Assembly (NCBI GenBank): GCA_964035545.1
Contig: OZ037766.1
Span: 9,371,722 to 9,435,721, forward strand
Origin: Bugula neritina
Taxonomy: Eukaryota; Bryozoa; Gymnolaemata; Cheilostomatida; Bugulidae
DNA: 64,000 nt
Reading direction: 5' to 3'
Shown here piece after piece: positions 1-11,442 of the stretch. The translations under genes were made by a program, and so were the position numbers. The notes under the pieces were generated by a model that was not told the DNA's origin, did not search any database, and saw only the letters and a program-made list of their open reading frames with translations. Positions within the stretch are counted from its first letter, which is position 1; each line of letters starts with the position of its first letter.

Positions 1-554
1 TGCCAATTATCGTCACCTGTCGAATCTTTGTTCTCATCATTTTTACCAGAAGAGCTAAGCACAATGTTTGAGGTGTCAGTATCAAATGATGTAGACAAGG
101 AGGGTTCTGAACAAACACAATCTGGTTCTCCTCCATGTACACAGTTTTTTGATCCAATGGAAGAAACAGGAATTTGGAGCTGTTCATTTAAATCATCTGC
201 GTTGGTCTGAATTGAGGGACCAACTACAGGATCATCAGCTGAAAGGCTATTATTTTCATTGGAGCTTGATGTTGAACTGCAGCATAAAGTTGTACTGCTG
301 CCATCAGAAGCTGAGTTACAAGTGGTAAAAATTTCAGTACTTTGAGACTGAGATGAATAGACATCGTAAGAAATGCAGTGGTCCATAGAAACATCATTAT
401 CTTCATAAAGCTTAGTTGGAAATGCTTCATTCATGAATGACCCATTGTGAATAACTGCAGAATTTGAAGTTTGAGATCTAAGTTGCTGCCGTTTGAAATT
501 ATCCATGCTACTTGAATCAATTATGCAAATAGATTTGCAGTGATCACCCATAAT
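1..554 (-). CDS. Partial 5' coding exon of an unrecognised Ser-rich acidic protein
   Basis: Read on the minus strand, an ATG at 551-549 opens a frame that stays open for 183 codons and leaves the window at position 1. Just upstream the minus strand reads TTATTTTAG|ATTATGG, a good splice acceptor, so the exon probably ends at 554 and follows an untranslated exon. The protein starts MGDHCKSICIIDSSS and is rich in Ser, Asn, Asp, Thr and Gln, with scattered Cys and no recognisable fold, membrane segment or signal peptide. It looks like a disordered N-terminal region of a longer protein. The uninterrupted frame across a Ser/Thr-rich stretch, with start and acceptor correctly placed, argues for a real exon. 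No function can be assigned from this part. Confidence 0.6.
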   Translation of the reverse strand, partial: MMGDHCKSICIIDSSSMDNFKRQQLRSQTSNSAVIHNGSFMNEAFPTKLYEDNDVSMDHCISYDVYSSQSQSTEIFTTCNSASDGSSTTLCCSSTSSSNENNSLSADDPVVGPSIQTNADDLNEQLQIPVSSIGSKNCVHGGEPDCVCSEPSLSTSFDTDTSNIVLSSSGKNDENKDSTGDDNW

Positions 555-616
555 CTAAAATAATTAAATTGTTATAAACATACAAATTTTAGCATTACTA
601 TAGAGTTCACATGTTA

Positions 617-1122
617 TAATGGGTTACCGTCGTTTCGTACACAAGTCATTTTGTACACCAGTCGTTTCGTATACAAAATGGTCATTTCATACACAAACTG
701 CTATCCATTTCGTACCCAAATTGAATAATAAATTAATCCACTGGATAACCACTTGAAAGTCAGATAATTCTATTTTACTTATTTATTGTATCCCATGTCG
801 CCTAATGATCAATGTTTTATATCAATCTATTATATATTATGATAAACTAAATGCTTTAACCTTTATTTTTATATCATTATAAATAATTATATAATTATTG
901 AGCACACTACTATGTTTTTGGTTTTATTTTGATCAATGCTAATGTTTATATTAATCTATTATTGCTGTACTACTCATACATCAAATAACAAATAAATATT
1001 AAAAAATATGAATTTTCTTTAATACATACTGATGTGTACGAAACAACCTATCAGATGTGTACAAAACGACCTGAAAAAGTGGGTACAAAACGACTTATGT
1101 ATGAAATGACCTGCACCCGTTA
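617..1122. mobile_element. MITE-like non-autonomous DNA transposon, about 506 bp
   Basis: The ends are imperfect inverted repeats: TAATGGGT at 617-624 and ACCCGTTA at 1115-1122, flanked by TA at 615-616 and 1123-1124. Inside each end lie several copies of a motif like GTCGTTTCGTACACA, in opposite orientation at the two ends (about 632-720 and 1030-1110). The centre is AT-rich and has no coding potential. TA duplication and short terminal repeats fit a Tc1/mariner-type MITE, but no transposase is present and family membership is inferred. Confidence 0.6.
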
Positions 1123-1124
1123 TA

Positions 1125-2330
1125 ATAACAGCAACACTGAATGACTATAACTTTTTACTAATACTAAGTGCTATTAGTAATACTAACATGCGATAGTATA
1201 AGTATAACTAGGCCTACTACTTTAAGCAATTGTGAATAATTGTAATTTTATCTCAAGTCTAAGAATTATAATTTATGTTACCCACTTAGAGTTATTTATA
1301 TTCATATTTAATTATTATTAATAACATTAAAGAGCAAAACCAATCACTGATAGTGATTATCACCTATCACTTGAGAAGTAAATTACTAAATTAATTGTTC
1401 CAAGTTACATTATTTTTAAATTTAATATTGACACTCTCATAGTCATACATTTACAGTCTGAGTCAATGTCACACTCACACTCATACTTCAAATTCATTCA
1501 TTAACATTCAATGTCACACTAACACTCAGTCTCCCTGTCAATTACAATGATTATGATAATCATATTCATACTTATAGTGACAATGAAAATCCAATCACAA
1601 TGACAATTTTATTACTACCAGTATCACAATGTTAATGTGAATGAAATTGAATATGATGTTGTATGTCATTGACAATGACTGTGATATTCATATATTATCA
1701 TATTGTCTTCCTGATTGTGACAATCACAATGACCATATCAAGATTATGAATGTGTCAATGACAATCAAAATCAGTATCACAATCACAATGACAATGTGAA
1801 TGTCAAACTCATTGACACTGACTCACAGTCACACTCATAGAGAGAGACTGAGAGTCAGTGTCACACTCACAGTCAGAGTCATACAATAACAATTATATTT
1901 ACAATTACATTAGTATTACTTTACAATTACTGAATTAGTATTACTGAATTAGTATTACTATTAGTTATACTTATTAGTTGAGTATAAGTATTAGTATTAC
2001 TATATGAATATCACTATAGAGTATAGACTATAGTCTATACTAACTATTACTAGTATTAGTATTATACTATTACTATAACTATAACTTACAGTTACAAGTT
2101 ATAATAAGTATAACATTAGCTTATTAGCTATAATTATTATTATATGAATGATTATGATAATTTAAATTACATTAGATTAACATTAAATTTAATTTTATAA
2201 ATTGTCATCATAATGATAATCAGTTAATAATCGTAATGATAATGAAGTTTAAGTTGATAATCATACTGATAATGATTACCATATTCAATTGCTACTGTTA
2301 ATTATCAAATTCAAGCCACTGGTGAGTGAT
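1125..2330. repeat. AT-rich cryptically simple repeat arrays
   Basis: No gene is seen. About 1430-1880 is built of six-base words such as CACAAT, GACAAT, CACTCA and CAGTCA in irregular order. About 1900-2060 is built of TAGTAT/TACTAT words, and 2130-2290 has GATAAT-type words. The period is near six bases with one or two variable positions, so it is a degenerate rather than perfect microsatellite. The same vocabulary recurs at 27470-28610. Confidence 0.6.
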
Positions 2331-2419
2331 TGGGATGCCGATTCATCATTCATGTTGATATCGGTAATGCTTTAGTAAACCCATCATCTCTAACCTTGAC
2401 ATTTACAAAAGCCTATCTT

Positions 2420-2429
2420 GTCACGTGAC
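2420..2429. promoter_or_regulatory. GTCACGTGAC palindrome (bHLH-Zip / CLEAR-type E-box)
   Basis: This is a perfect 10-bp palindrome with a CACGTG core. It matches the CLEAR/USF/MITF-type E-box and lies about 120 bp upstream of the probable donor of the untranslated first exon of the PDCD4-like gene. Position and symmetry suggest a promoter element; binding is not shown. Confidence 0.4.
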
Positions 2430-2546
2430 TCCAGGGACCATAACAAAGCTTCTTAAGAAAACGTGGAACGTAAACAACTGCTGTGCTTGTGCAACCCAAA
2501 AGCTGCAAAAACCGACATTATTATTTTCTCACAGTTAATTATTTAG
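2430..2546 (+). other. Probable untranslated first exon of the PDCD4-like gene (3' edge at 2546)
   Basis: This is a non-repetitive, less AT-rich island between two simple-repeat arrays. It ends in a strong donor, TTTAG|GTAAGA, at 2546/2547. The first coding exon of the PDCD4-like gene begins at an acceptor at 5444/5445 with nine bases of leader before its ATG, so an upstream non-coding exon is required and this is the best candidate. The 5' edge is not determined. RNA evidence would decide. Confidence 0.4.
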
Positions 2547-2679
2547 GTAAGATCAAATGTTTGTGAGAGTTTACTTCTTTGGTGCTCGTTGTTGTTGAGA
2601 ACCTGTATAGTGTATTAATGTAACTGCGAAAATCACAATCACTTTCGATCTCAATGGCAACCGCAATGCTAATTGACTT

Positions 2680-3060
2680 TGAGTAATACTCTAATAGTAA
2701 TACTAATACTAGTAGTAATACTAACTACTAAGTATAATACTAATACTAATAGTAATAGTTATAGCAATACCAATAGTAATAGTAATACTAATACTAATAG
2801 TAGTAGTAATACTGTAATACTAATACTAATACTAATAGTAATAATAATATTTATATTAATAATAATACTAATAGTAATAGTAATACTAATACTAATAGTC
2901 ATAGTGATACTGATAGTCATATTGATAACCATTTTCATATTGATGTAATTGTTGATATGAGTGTGAGTGTAGGCGTACTCGTAGCAGTAGCCAAAGAAAC
3001 TAGGACTCAGTCTACTAGTACTACTACTAGTCGTTATCTTTATCATTTTGATTGATTACT
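2680..3060. repeat. Hexamer-type array (ACTAAT/AGTAAT)n
   Basis: Most of 2680-2900 reads as six-base words of the form A-C/G-TAAT, with the second base switching irregularly. From 2900 to 3040 it grades into CATAGT/GATACT words. Open frames here are translations of the repeat. It lies in the presumed first intron of the PDCD4-like gene. Confidence 0.65.
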
Positions 3061-3386
3061 ATAAGTATAAGGCTTTTGAAATTTACATGTTATATAATTA
3101 TTAATAAATATAATATTATATGTGGTGTTGATATTTGGTATAAAGGCTTTAAACTGTAAGTTTAATGCTGAACTTTGTGACAATTTGAATTCAGATTTAA
3201 CACTGACACTCACAGTTTGAGTTCTAATGTAAAACTTCAGTAAAATGCCTTCTTAAGTACAACAGCAAGGAAACTGCACTAACCATATTAATAGTCTGAT
3301 AGTGGTGATGTTTAAAATAAAAATAAAATCAATGAATAAGCTGTTGGAATCAGCAATGTTAAAAAAGAAGTAAATACACAGGAATC

Positions 3387-3814
3387 CACGACTATTCGAA
3401 AATGACAATTGGAAAACACTTACTGGAAAACGGACAATTCACTAATAGACTACTTGAAAATAGACAATTAGAAAATGGACATTTGGAAAATGAAGAATAT
3501 TCAACATGGAATAGTCGGAGGGGGTGTTCAGCATCTGGTCGAGTTCAAAATAGCTTTTTCTGAACATGTGCAATTTGAAATTGAAACTATTCGTTAACTA
3601 ATTCTACTTCCATGACAGGCCTAACTGATTTGGATTTTATATTTATTGTTGAAAGCTATTTTGGACCCGACTATTCCATGTTGAATATTCTTCATATTCC
3701 ATGTTTCTATTTTCCAAATGCCCATTTTCTAATTGTCTATTTTCGAGTTGTCTATTGGTGAATTGTCCATTTTCTAATTAAGTGTTTTCCAATTGTCATT
3801 TTCGAAATGTCGTG
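3387..3814. mobile_element. Fold-back element with arms of about 130-150 bp
   Basis: The left arm (3387-3517) begins CACGACTATTCGAAAATGAC. The reverse complement of the right arm (3667-3814) begins CACGACATTTCGAAAATGAC and stays alignable to the GAATAGTCGG ends that face the centre. Smaller inverted repeats (AAAATAGCTTTT against AAAGCTATTTTG) continue into the 150-bp middle. The arms contain short internal repeats of GAAAATGGACAATT type. It has no coding capacity and no clear target duplication. It is a long-TIR MITE or fold-back element. Confidence 0.7.
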
Positions 3815-4149
3815 TCACCAATTTACTCAGAGTTTGATTCTTTTTTTGTATTTAATTGTCATTATCTAAATATAGTTTTGTGTTTACCTGGATTTTATCA
3901 ATGATATTTTTGCTGGATCATTATTTGTATTGGTACAATTACTTTTCATCATTGTACACACTACTTTACTTCAAAGTTTTCATTAAAGCTGTGCGGTATT
4001 TATGGGAGTCTGCAGTCTTAAATCAGGTTTACTGCAAGAAAAATTGAAGATAATTGCATCTAAATATCTAGGAATGGAAAGCAAGGTAATATTAAAGTGT
4101 TCACAGAAGACGTTTGAAAAATAGCATAATAGCATCACTGCTACATGCA

Positions 4150-4655
4150 AAAGGGAGAATCTGCTTGGTTGCAACAGCTACAAAATAATAAAATTTCCTA
4201 GTCACTTACTCAAGCTATAGGAAACAGTGATTGAGGCAAGGGTAAAAGAGATGGTGAAAATCAATAAGAGACAGTATTACTTTCAGAAAGATAAGTCCAC
4301 TACAAAATCAATGTTTTGTCGGCAGATTTTGCAGGATAGATTCAAATAGTTGGGTAAAAATCTACACACAGTGTTTGTGGATTTGAGAAGAATTATCGCA
4401 CGGTACCTAATAGATTACCTGAGGAAGAGATTTGTTTAAAAGAAGAGGAGTATGTTGGTATATTTCAGGACATGTTTCAGTCGTGCAAGATAAGAGTTAC
4501 CACAGTAACTGGAGCAACAGGAGACATTGGTATAGAAGTAGGCCCACATCTAATCTCAGCTTTAAACCCTTTTTTTATTTGCTATCATCCTTCTAGTCAT
4601 TGCGGAAGAAATAAGAAAGAAAGCTCTATGGACAATCTAATATTGTGTGACTAGA
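4150..4655 (+). pseudogene. Decayed LINE (non-LTR) reverse transcriptase fragment
   Basis: Reading 4222-4440 in one frame with one internal stop gives text resembling the RT core of a common invertebrate LINE family: VIEARVKEMVKINKRQYYF, then KDKSTT, then HTVFVDLRR. Later frames give FQDMFQSCKIRV and a degraded version of the segment that normally follows. Stops and frame changes show it is dead. The catalytic FADD box is not recognisable. The fragment lies in the presumed first intron of the PDCD4-like gene. Confidence 0.6.
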
Positions 4656-5444
4656 AATGGAAGACTAAAAATGTAAAGAAAAGCCTGTATAGCTATATTG
4701 TTATTATGAATTGTACTAATATCTATTTTAAATACTCTATTAGACAAACACTAAATCCGTTTTATATTTTCTTCTATTTAAAATAGGCAAGGGGTCGTTT
4801 TGCTTTAATTAAGCATAATGTTACAGAAAAATGTACTTTTGTTAGTTTAACCTAATTCAGCCATTGCACAAAGCCTTGCATATGCCTACACACTCAAGAC
4901 CAACAAGTTCATTGAGCATTCAAATAATATTTTCCACTAGTTTCTTGCCTCCTTGCTCGTGATTAAAAGTTTACAGGTAGAAGAAGAGATTTTGCATCTA
5001 CTAATTTATAGAAAAGTTTTTTTCACGTAGACTAGGCTCTGGAGTGGCTAACCTATGTTGTAGTTTGCAATTCTCTGATTTTTCAAATAAAATTATTTCC
5101 TGCTCCACATTTGACTCACAGTTATTTTTAAGCTTACAGCTGTAACTGCTGATCTGTATACTAACAATTGTTAAGTAATCACTTAGTGATACGATTTGTA
5201 AAGATTTTAAAGGAAAATATGAAATGAACTATAGATTGAGGGTTTCAGTCGTACTTGTTTTAAAGCTTATTGACCTTTTTATTTTCTGCTATATTAGTTA
5301 ACAACTGAAGATAATTCATTAAAACAAATCCATACACATGAATAAGGGTTTGTGTGTAGAGGTGAGGGTTAGTTTACATTACATTTTGTTGCTAAAACTA
5401 TAATTAAATGAAACTAAAAAATACTGAGTTATTGATTTTTGTAG
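4656..5444. other. AT-rich intronic or intergenic sequence
   Basis: No gene, repeat array or RNA gene is recognised. It is probably the 3' part of intron 1 of the PDCD4-like gene and ends at the acceptor TTTTTGTAG at 5444. Confidence 0.5.
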
Positions 5445-5453
5445 ACATTTATC

Positions 5454-8400
5454 ATGTCTGGAGGAGATTCACCAGTCAAGAGAGAGTCACCTCTTTCAGC
5501 TGATGTAGCTAATGATAGGCCAGATGTGTTATCAGCTGCAGAGCTCGCCGAGGGAGATGTTGGCACACGTGCTATGATAACCGGTGCTAAAGCATTGAGA
5601 CGCAGTCCATCAAAAGATACTGCTTATGCTGTTGCTCTGAAGAAAGCTTTAACAAAAGACAGGCATCAAACACGATCTGGCAAAGGAAGAGGAGCACCTA
5701 AAAAGAGTAATAAAAAATGCATTATATTTACTTTTTATTCAACTCTAATTTTTCTGGCCTGTGAAGGCTCAAGATTACTAACTTTAGGTTACAAGTTTCT
5801 GCAAGCTAATTTTTATATAATTGTGGCTGGTTTGGTATGTTATCGTATGAGACACTACATCTTTTATTTAATCCAGCATTGTAGTGGGCATACTTTATTT
5901 CTACGCTTATCTTGTTGGTAATAGTGATGTTAATTGCATGTAGTTTTACTCTAAAGTCAAGACATTATTCTTCATAATGTACTGACTGTTAGGAGGTGCT
6001 GGTGGAAAAGGAGTTTGGGGAAAGCTTGGTGATGAGCTGGGAGTAGATGCTTTCACCACTGACATACATGATCCCAACTATGACTCCGATGGACAGGTTA
6101 GGGCATCTCCTAATTGTCTGAACTCTGATAGCACATGATTGAAGGTGTTGTTTAGATATCTATAAGCAAATTCATAACATCGTTACAGGTTTGGCATGTC
6201 CAAAAATTTACAAACTAGAGTTAAGTTCTAGTGCTATTTTTCAGGGGGTAATAATCATGAGACATGAGATTTTGCCAACAAAAAAAATTATTTTGACACT
6301 GAGATTTTATGTAAGTGGTAATGGTTAGTTTTGAGACAAAATGTCATCCTCTTCCCCAGACAAAATTGTTTCTTTCTAGTCTCCTTCCTGAGAGTATTTT
6401 CTCATTATTTGGCAGGATCTTTCAGTATACTTGCTTGTTTATTAATAATACAGTCGGCGCTATAATTATACCCCACTATAACAATGGTGAATCTGTGAGA
6501 CACTTTAAAGTCCAAACGAATGTATTCTAAATTGCTGACTCCAAGGTCACGATATCTGACACTTTTTACGTTGTATTTTACACTCCTATATTTTACATTT
6601 TATCAGGTTTGATACAAATTAGGTGAACAATTTTTCCACTTATGAAAAATGCTATAACACAATTTGTTTGCAATGATTAGCTTTCATAAATATTCCTTGG
6701 CTGTTGTAGGTAGTTTTAGCATAAACTTGCACAAGCTTTTTTATACACACTTGTGTAGCCTTTTTTGCTGTTATTATTTCTTGTAATGCTAATGAAATCA
6801 AAGCGTTCAGAATTTTCTCTAATATTTCTGCCTATCAAAGAAAGTAATTGCAAAAGTCCATAACTGAAAACTTAACATGCACACTAGAATTTAAATTCAA
6901 AAATTTAAACATCCTCAAGTTTAATAATGCGAGAGCAAAAGCACATTAAAGCAAAATTTTGTTTTCATTTACCTTATGCACTTGTAATGTTGTGCTGCTA
7001 TAATGTCAGTCCTGCGTAGGATCAATTAGTAAGTTCACAGAGTTGAATGAACTACTGAGCTTACTCTGCAGTCCAATTGTAATTATAGGATGAATATCGA
7101 TTGAAATCTGTTCGGCCAGAAATTACCGAAGATCAATACAAACAGTTCTTGGAAGAAATGTTCCATGAATACTTTGAGCATGGTGACACCATAGAAGTAA
7201 TCGTAAGTTGTGCTGTAATCACGTTACATGGATATTTCATGACTTGCAGCTTAATTTTACAACTAAAATATTTTTTATATATTTTTTATTGTTATTATTT
7301 TTCAACCTTCAAACTAATAATTACTCTACATTATAAATATACACTGTTAATTCTTAAATTTCACATATGCATGTGTTGTAGTAATACATCATAGGTACTA
7401 TAGAGCTTTCTGTTCTCAATATATCTCTTCTCGATAAATTTATCATTTCCACCATCATTTGTTACAATAATATGAGAGTTGAACTGTGATTGGCTGCCAA
7501 GATTAAATGTGCTACGAAGCCAACAAATCAAAAGTCTCCCAGCAAATTATAATTACAATATTCCTTCTAACATGTTCACACAGTTACCGTCTCTAGCAAA
7601 TTTTTAGAACTATAATAAGCAGTTATTTCCACGGCACTAATGTTAAAACTTTTCATGTGCTTTTCATTTCCTCTCTTGTGAATTGCCAGACTAGCGAGTA
7701 CAACTTTTCTATAATATAATATTTCTCTAACAATAAACTTCAACACCTACCTCTACTTTTGTCATTAGACTGTAGTGTGGTGGCGCCCTGCTATTCTATT
7801 GTCAGTTTTGCTTCAAATTTCATTGTTATTTTTGGTTTAATGTTTTGATATTGTATCTGTAGAATAGCTTAATTATGTCAATTTATTCCTATTATATTCA
7901 TATAATTTTCTTCCTAACTCATACTCTATATAATACATGTTTCACTTATACTGTATAGAATACCTTGACTTGGGATTAAAAGGTGAATGACCTGACTGCC
8001 CTGACATCTCACCTCCTAGTATTGATTAATCTTCATTGTTTGCACATCAAAGCTAAACTCTCTAGTATAGAGGTCATTGTGCTGATTACTTAGCCTGCTT
8101 CATGACAATGTTTGCTTTCAGGAATCAATCAAAGAGCTGAAGCTGAATGATAAGCTTCTGCAGAAGACTGTGCAGGTTCTCATCAACTTGGCCCTGGACC
8201 GCAAGGCTACAGTTCGAGAATTGTCTTCTGTACTTATATCTGATATGTATGGGAGTCTTCTCTCTCAAGATGTGATCAGCAAGAGTTTTGCTGGTATTCT
8301 GTCTGACCTCCCTGATCTCACCATTGATGCTCCCGAAGCTCCCACAGTTAGTTTCCTCTTTCACTCTGCTTATGCTTGTTTCTGAAGAGAGAGATAACTG

Positions 8401-11400
8401 ACTGAGTCATAATACTATTCAGATTTGTATTACATAGCAAGTTGTAGTTTCTTGTAAGCTTTACATGGAACTGAATGTTAAGGATGTTGTTTTCAAAAAC
8501 ATGCTGTAGATCTGTGTTCTTCCACTGCTCTTTCGCTGCTCTGATGTGACTAGTGTGTTGGTTGCAAACTCTGAGGTGTTTGTAGGTTGTGGGTCAATTC
8601 ATGGCTCGGGCAGTGGCTGACGATTGTCTTCCTCCGAAATTTGTGAGCAGCTTTAAAGGTGCAGTAGAATCATCTGAGGCCATGTGAGTACATCTTGTGT
8701 GCTCACAGTGTAGTATGTGTATGTACTATGTATATATATGTGTGTGTATGTGCGTGTGTGTGTTTTAGCAGCTGTTGTTTCACTGTGTCTATAGCTGTCA
8801 ACAAGATTGAAATAGCCAGTTGATATGTAGTTTTGTTTTCTAATTTTACTAGAGCTTACATTGAATACCCTCAAAAACATGGACATTTTTATGCTGGAAA
8901 ATGTGTCTAATAAGAATAGGATAGAGTTTTTCGTTGTGCTTGTAAAATTATGTTTAGAGGAGGTTTTCTAAAGAAATGTGTTTTTGTGTGTAAATACGTA
9001 TATTGTAAACCTCTTGTCCAGTCAGAGCACACCAGTTTTGAAAAGGGTCAGTTTTCAAATGTTTTGTTGGACGTGTACAAACTGTGCCAAATTTCAAACA
9101 TCAACCTTTACCTTGAAATGAGGACATAAACAGCCATTTTAGTAATAGAAACATCTCAACGTGGACTCACTGTATAGAGCACTTTCTGCGGCTGTGCTGC
9201 GCACTATTTATCACTTTCTGACAATCATTTTGTAAGGCATGTCTATTGTCGTATGACAATAATTACGCACACCATTTTTGACTTAATTTGAAACACCCAA
9301 GAATCAGCTTTTCAGGTAGATAAGATGCTAACTGTGCTTTTCATTAGTAGTTATCTCCTCTACAACATGCAATTCTACCTGATTTTAGCTAATAGTTCGA
9401 ATAATTAATTTGCTTATTGCATGGTTATTTTGTTTTGGTCACCTTCATCAATTTTATTTAAATTTAATGACATTTGCTCAGCTGTTTGTGAAACAACTGT
9501 AAGGGGCTCAAAGCAATCTGCTATATATTTGTGGCCAGGTTCATTTATTCTTGAATCCCTTCAGGGTGGCCCTGGAGAAGGCTGAAGTTTTGCTCAGTCT
9601 GAAGCACGGAATTGTGCGCCTGGATAACGTATGGGGCGTTGGAGGAGGAATTCGTCCAGTCAAAACTTTGATAAAAAAAGTAAAGCACTTGACCTGACTA
9701 TAGAACTGTTATATCTACTAATAGTTGTTTTTGGTGCAGGGCATTAGATAGGGCTCTGCATTACACTGTGCCTTACAGGTCTTTGGTTTAGGTGAACAAT
9801 TTTGCAATGCATAAACAACATGCCTTTAAGGTGTTGCAAATGCCACCATAACCTTTAACCATGCAAATTATATCCTGCCTATATTCCAGTAGGAATTGTC
9901 ACGCCGTCGTCAAGTCTCATGCTTTAATCACTTTTATGTAAAACTTTTCTTATTAAAAGTATGCTTGACACCGTTGTAATTGGTTAGTGAAAGTAATAAT
10001 TTGATAATAATAAAGTAATAGTTTTCCATTATATTTTATAGCGTTTTTATTTTATTATATTTGAGCTGTAAAATGTTTAAGATAACTTCAAATAACATGA
10101 TGAATATCTTATATAAATGAGTTGTTTAACAGTGACTACTACTTCAACTAATTTGTAGATGATACTGTTGCTCAAGGAGTATTTGTCCTCAGGTGATGTA
10201 AAGGAAGCCATCAGGTGTCTGCTTGACCTGGAAGTGCCTCATTTTCATCATGAACTGGTCTATGAGGTTGGAAATCAGTTATTACTGTGGCTAGAACTTT
10301 ACTTGAAATATTTATATATTTATATGCATGAAACTACAGCTCTGGATAAATGATTAGTGAGTGTGATGTTTGCAATTTAGTCACAGGCCATAAGATCTGC
10401 ATTTGCTCTACATAATAACTCAACTCATTACATGAGCTATTATAATGCAATCTGTTGTTGCATTTCGTTTTACATCTTGTAATATATACTTAGAATCAGC
10501 ACATAAAGTTACCTTATATAGTAAATGTAATGAATTTTGCGAAAACTTTAAATTTTGGTCCTAATTTGGTGATATGTACTAAATAAAGTAAATTGACCCA
10601 AATTTCGTTATATCTATAGTATATTCCAAATAGTCTACATTATACTATGTTTTGTAAAGTTAATAATTCTGTGAATTGTGTTAGATTTGTTCGTACAGTG
10701 CGAAGCTTTATTTACAGTTGCTCATTCTGGTAATTGAATCTGGCAAGGAGAACACCTCTACTGCCATGTCTATGCTCCTTAAGGCTCTGTGTGAAGCCTG
10801 TTACATAACAACCGACCAGATGACTCAAGGCTTTGTTCGAGTTCTCGACAATCTCTCCGACATTCAACTTGACTCCCCCCAAGCATTCGCCACGTTTGAT
10901 AACTTTGCTGATGTCTGCTTTAATCAAGGTTTTCTACCCAACCGTGTGCTGAAAGAGCTGCCGGGCAGGTTAGACTGCAGTCTTCAAGATAATATAATGT
11001 CTAAGAGAATTACCTAATTGTGTGCTTGTAGGACTTAGTTATTTGCAGAAATACACATCTTCAAATTTCTCTAATTTTCAACTGTTGGACATTTCAATGG
11101 ATATATACTAAAACTAACACTGTGCCATGTAAATTGAATGCCCTTGCCTTCCTCGAAGTCCTGAATTCTGCATTAAGCAAAACATTAAAGTCTTAAAATA
11201 TACAACCAATTTTTTCCAAGCAGTTAAAAATCATCACAAATTTTTATTTGCCATTTTCGCCGTCTATGTATCAGAGCGACTATTTTGTAATTCATGTTGT
11301 GTTGCACTTTATTTATACAGTAAAAAACGTTGCCATGGCAAATTGCAAGTATTCATGTTTTAGAGGTCGAAAGAGATATGTTTCTGAAGGAGATGGTGGA

Positions 11401-11442
11401 CGCCTCAAAGAGAATGGCAGAAATGGTCATATTAGTAGTTAG
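5454..11442 (+). CDS. PDCD4: PDCD4-like translation repressor with two MA3 domains
   Basis: Coding exons: 5454-5706, 5993-6096, 7089-7202, 8122-8346, 8586-8683, 9565-9679, 10159-10266, 10718-10968 and 11364-11442. All have GT...AG borders and consistent phase, and together encode 448 aa (human PDCD4 has 469). Family knowledge: PDCD4 binds the helicase eIF4A through its MA3 domains and blocks cap-dependent initiation. Seen here: the RSGKGRGAPKK basic segment and GGAGGKGVWG; a first MA3 domain from about residue 122 to 260 (EYFEHGDT); a second from about 296 to 415 (LLKEYLSSGD, VPHFHHELVYE); and the C-terminal RGRKRYVSEGDGGR, which keeps the basophilic kinase site corresponding to human Ser457. 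The DSGxxS degron of vertebrate PDCD4 is not visible in the shorter N-terminus. Candidate poly(A) signals are at 11791-11796 and 12166-12171. Confidence 0.93.

Noticed and set aside
2673-3046. Open frames on both strands rich in Ile, Thr, Ser and Asn
   Set aside because: They are direct translations of the ACTAAT/AGTAAT array.
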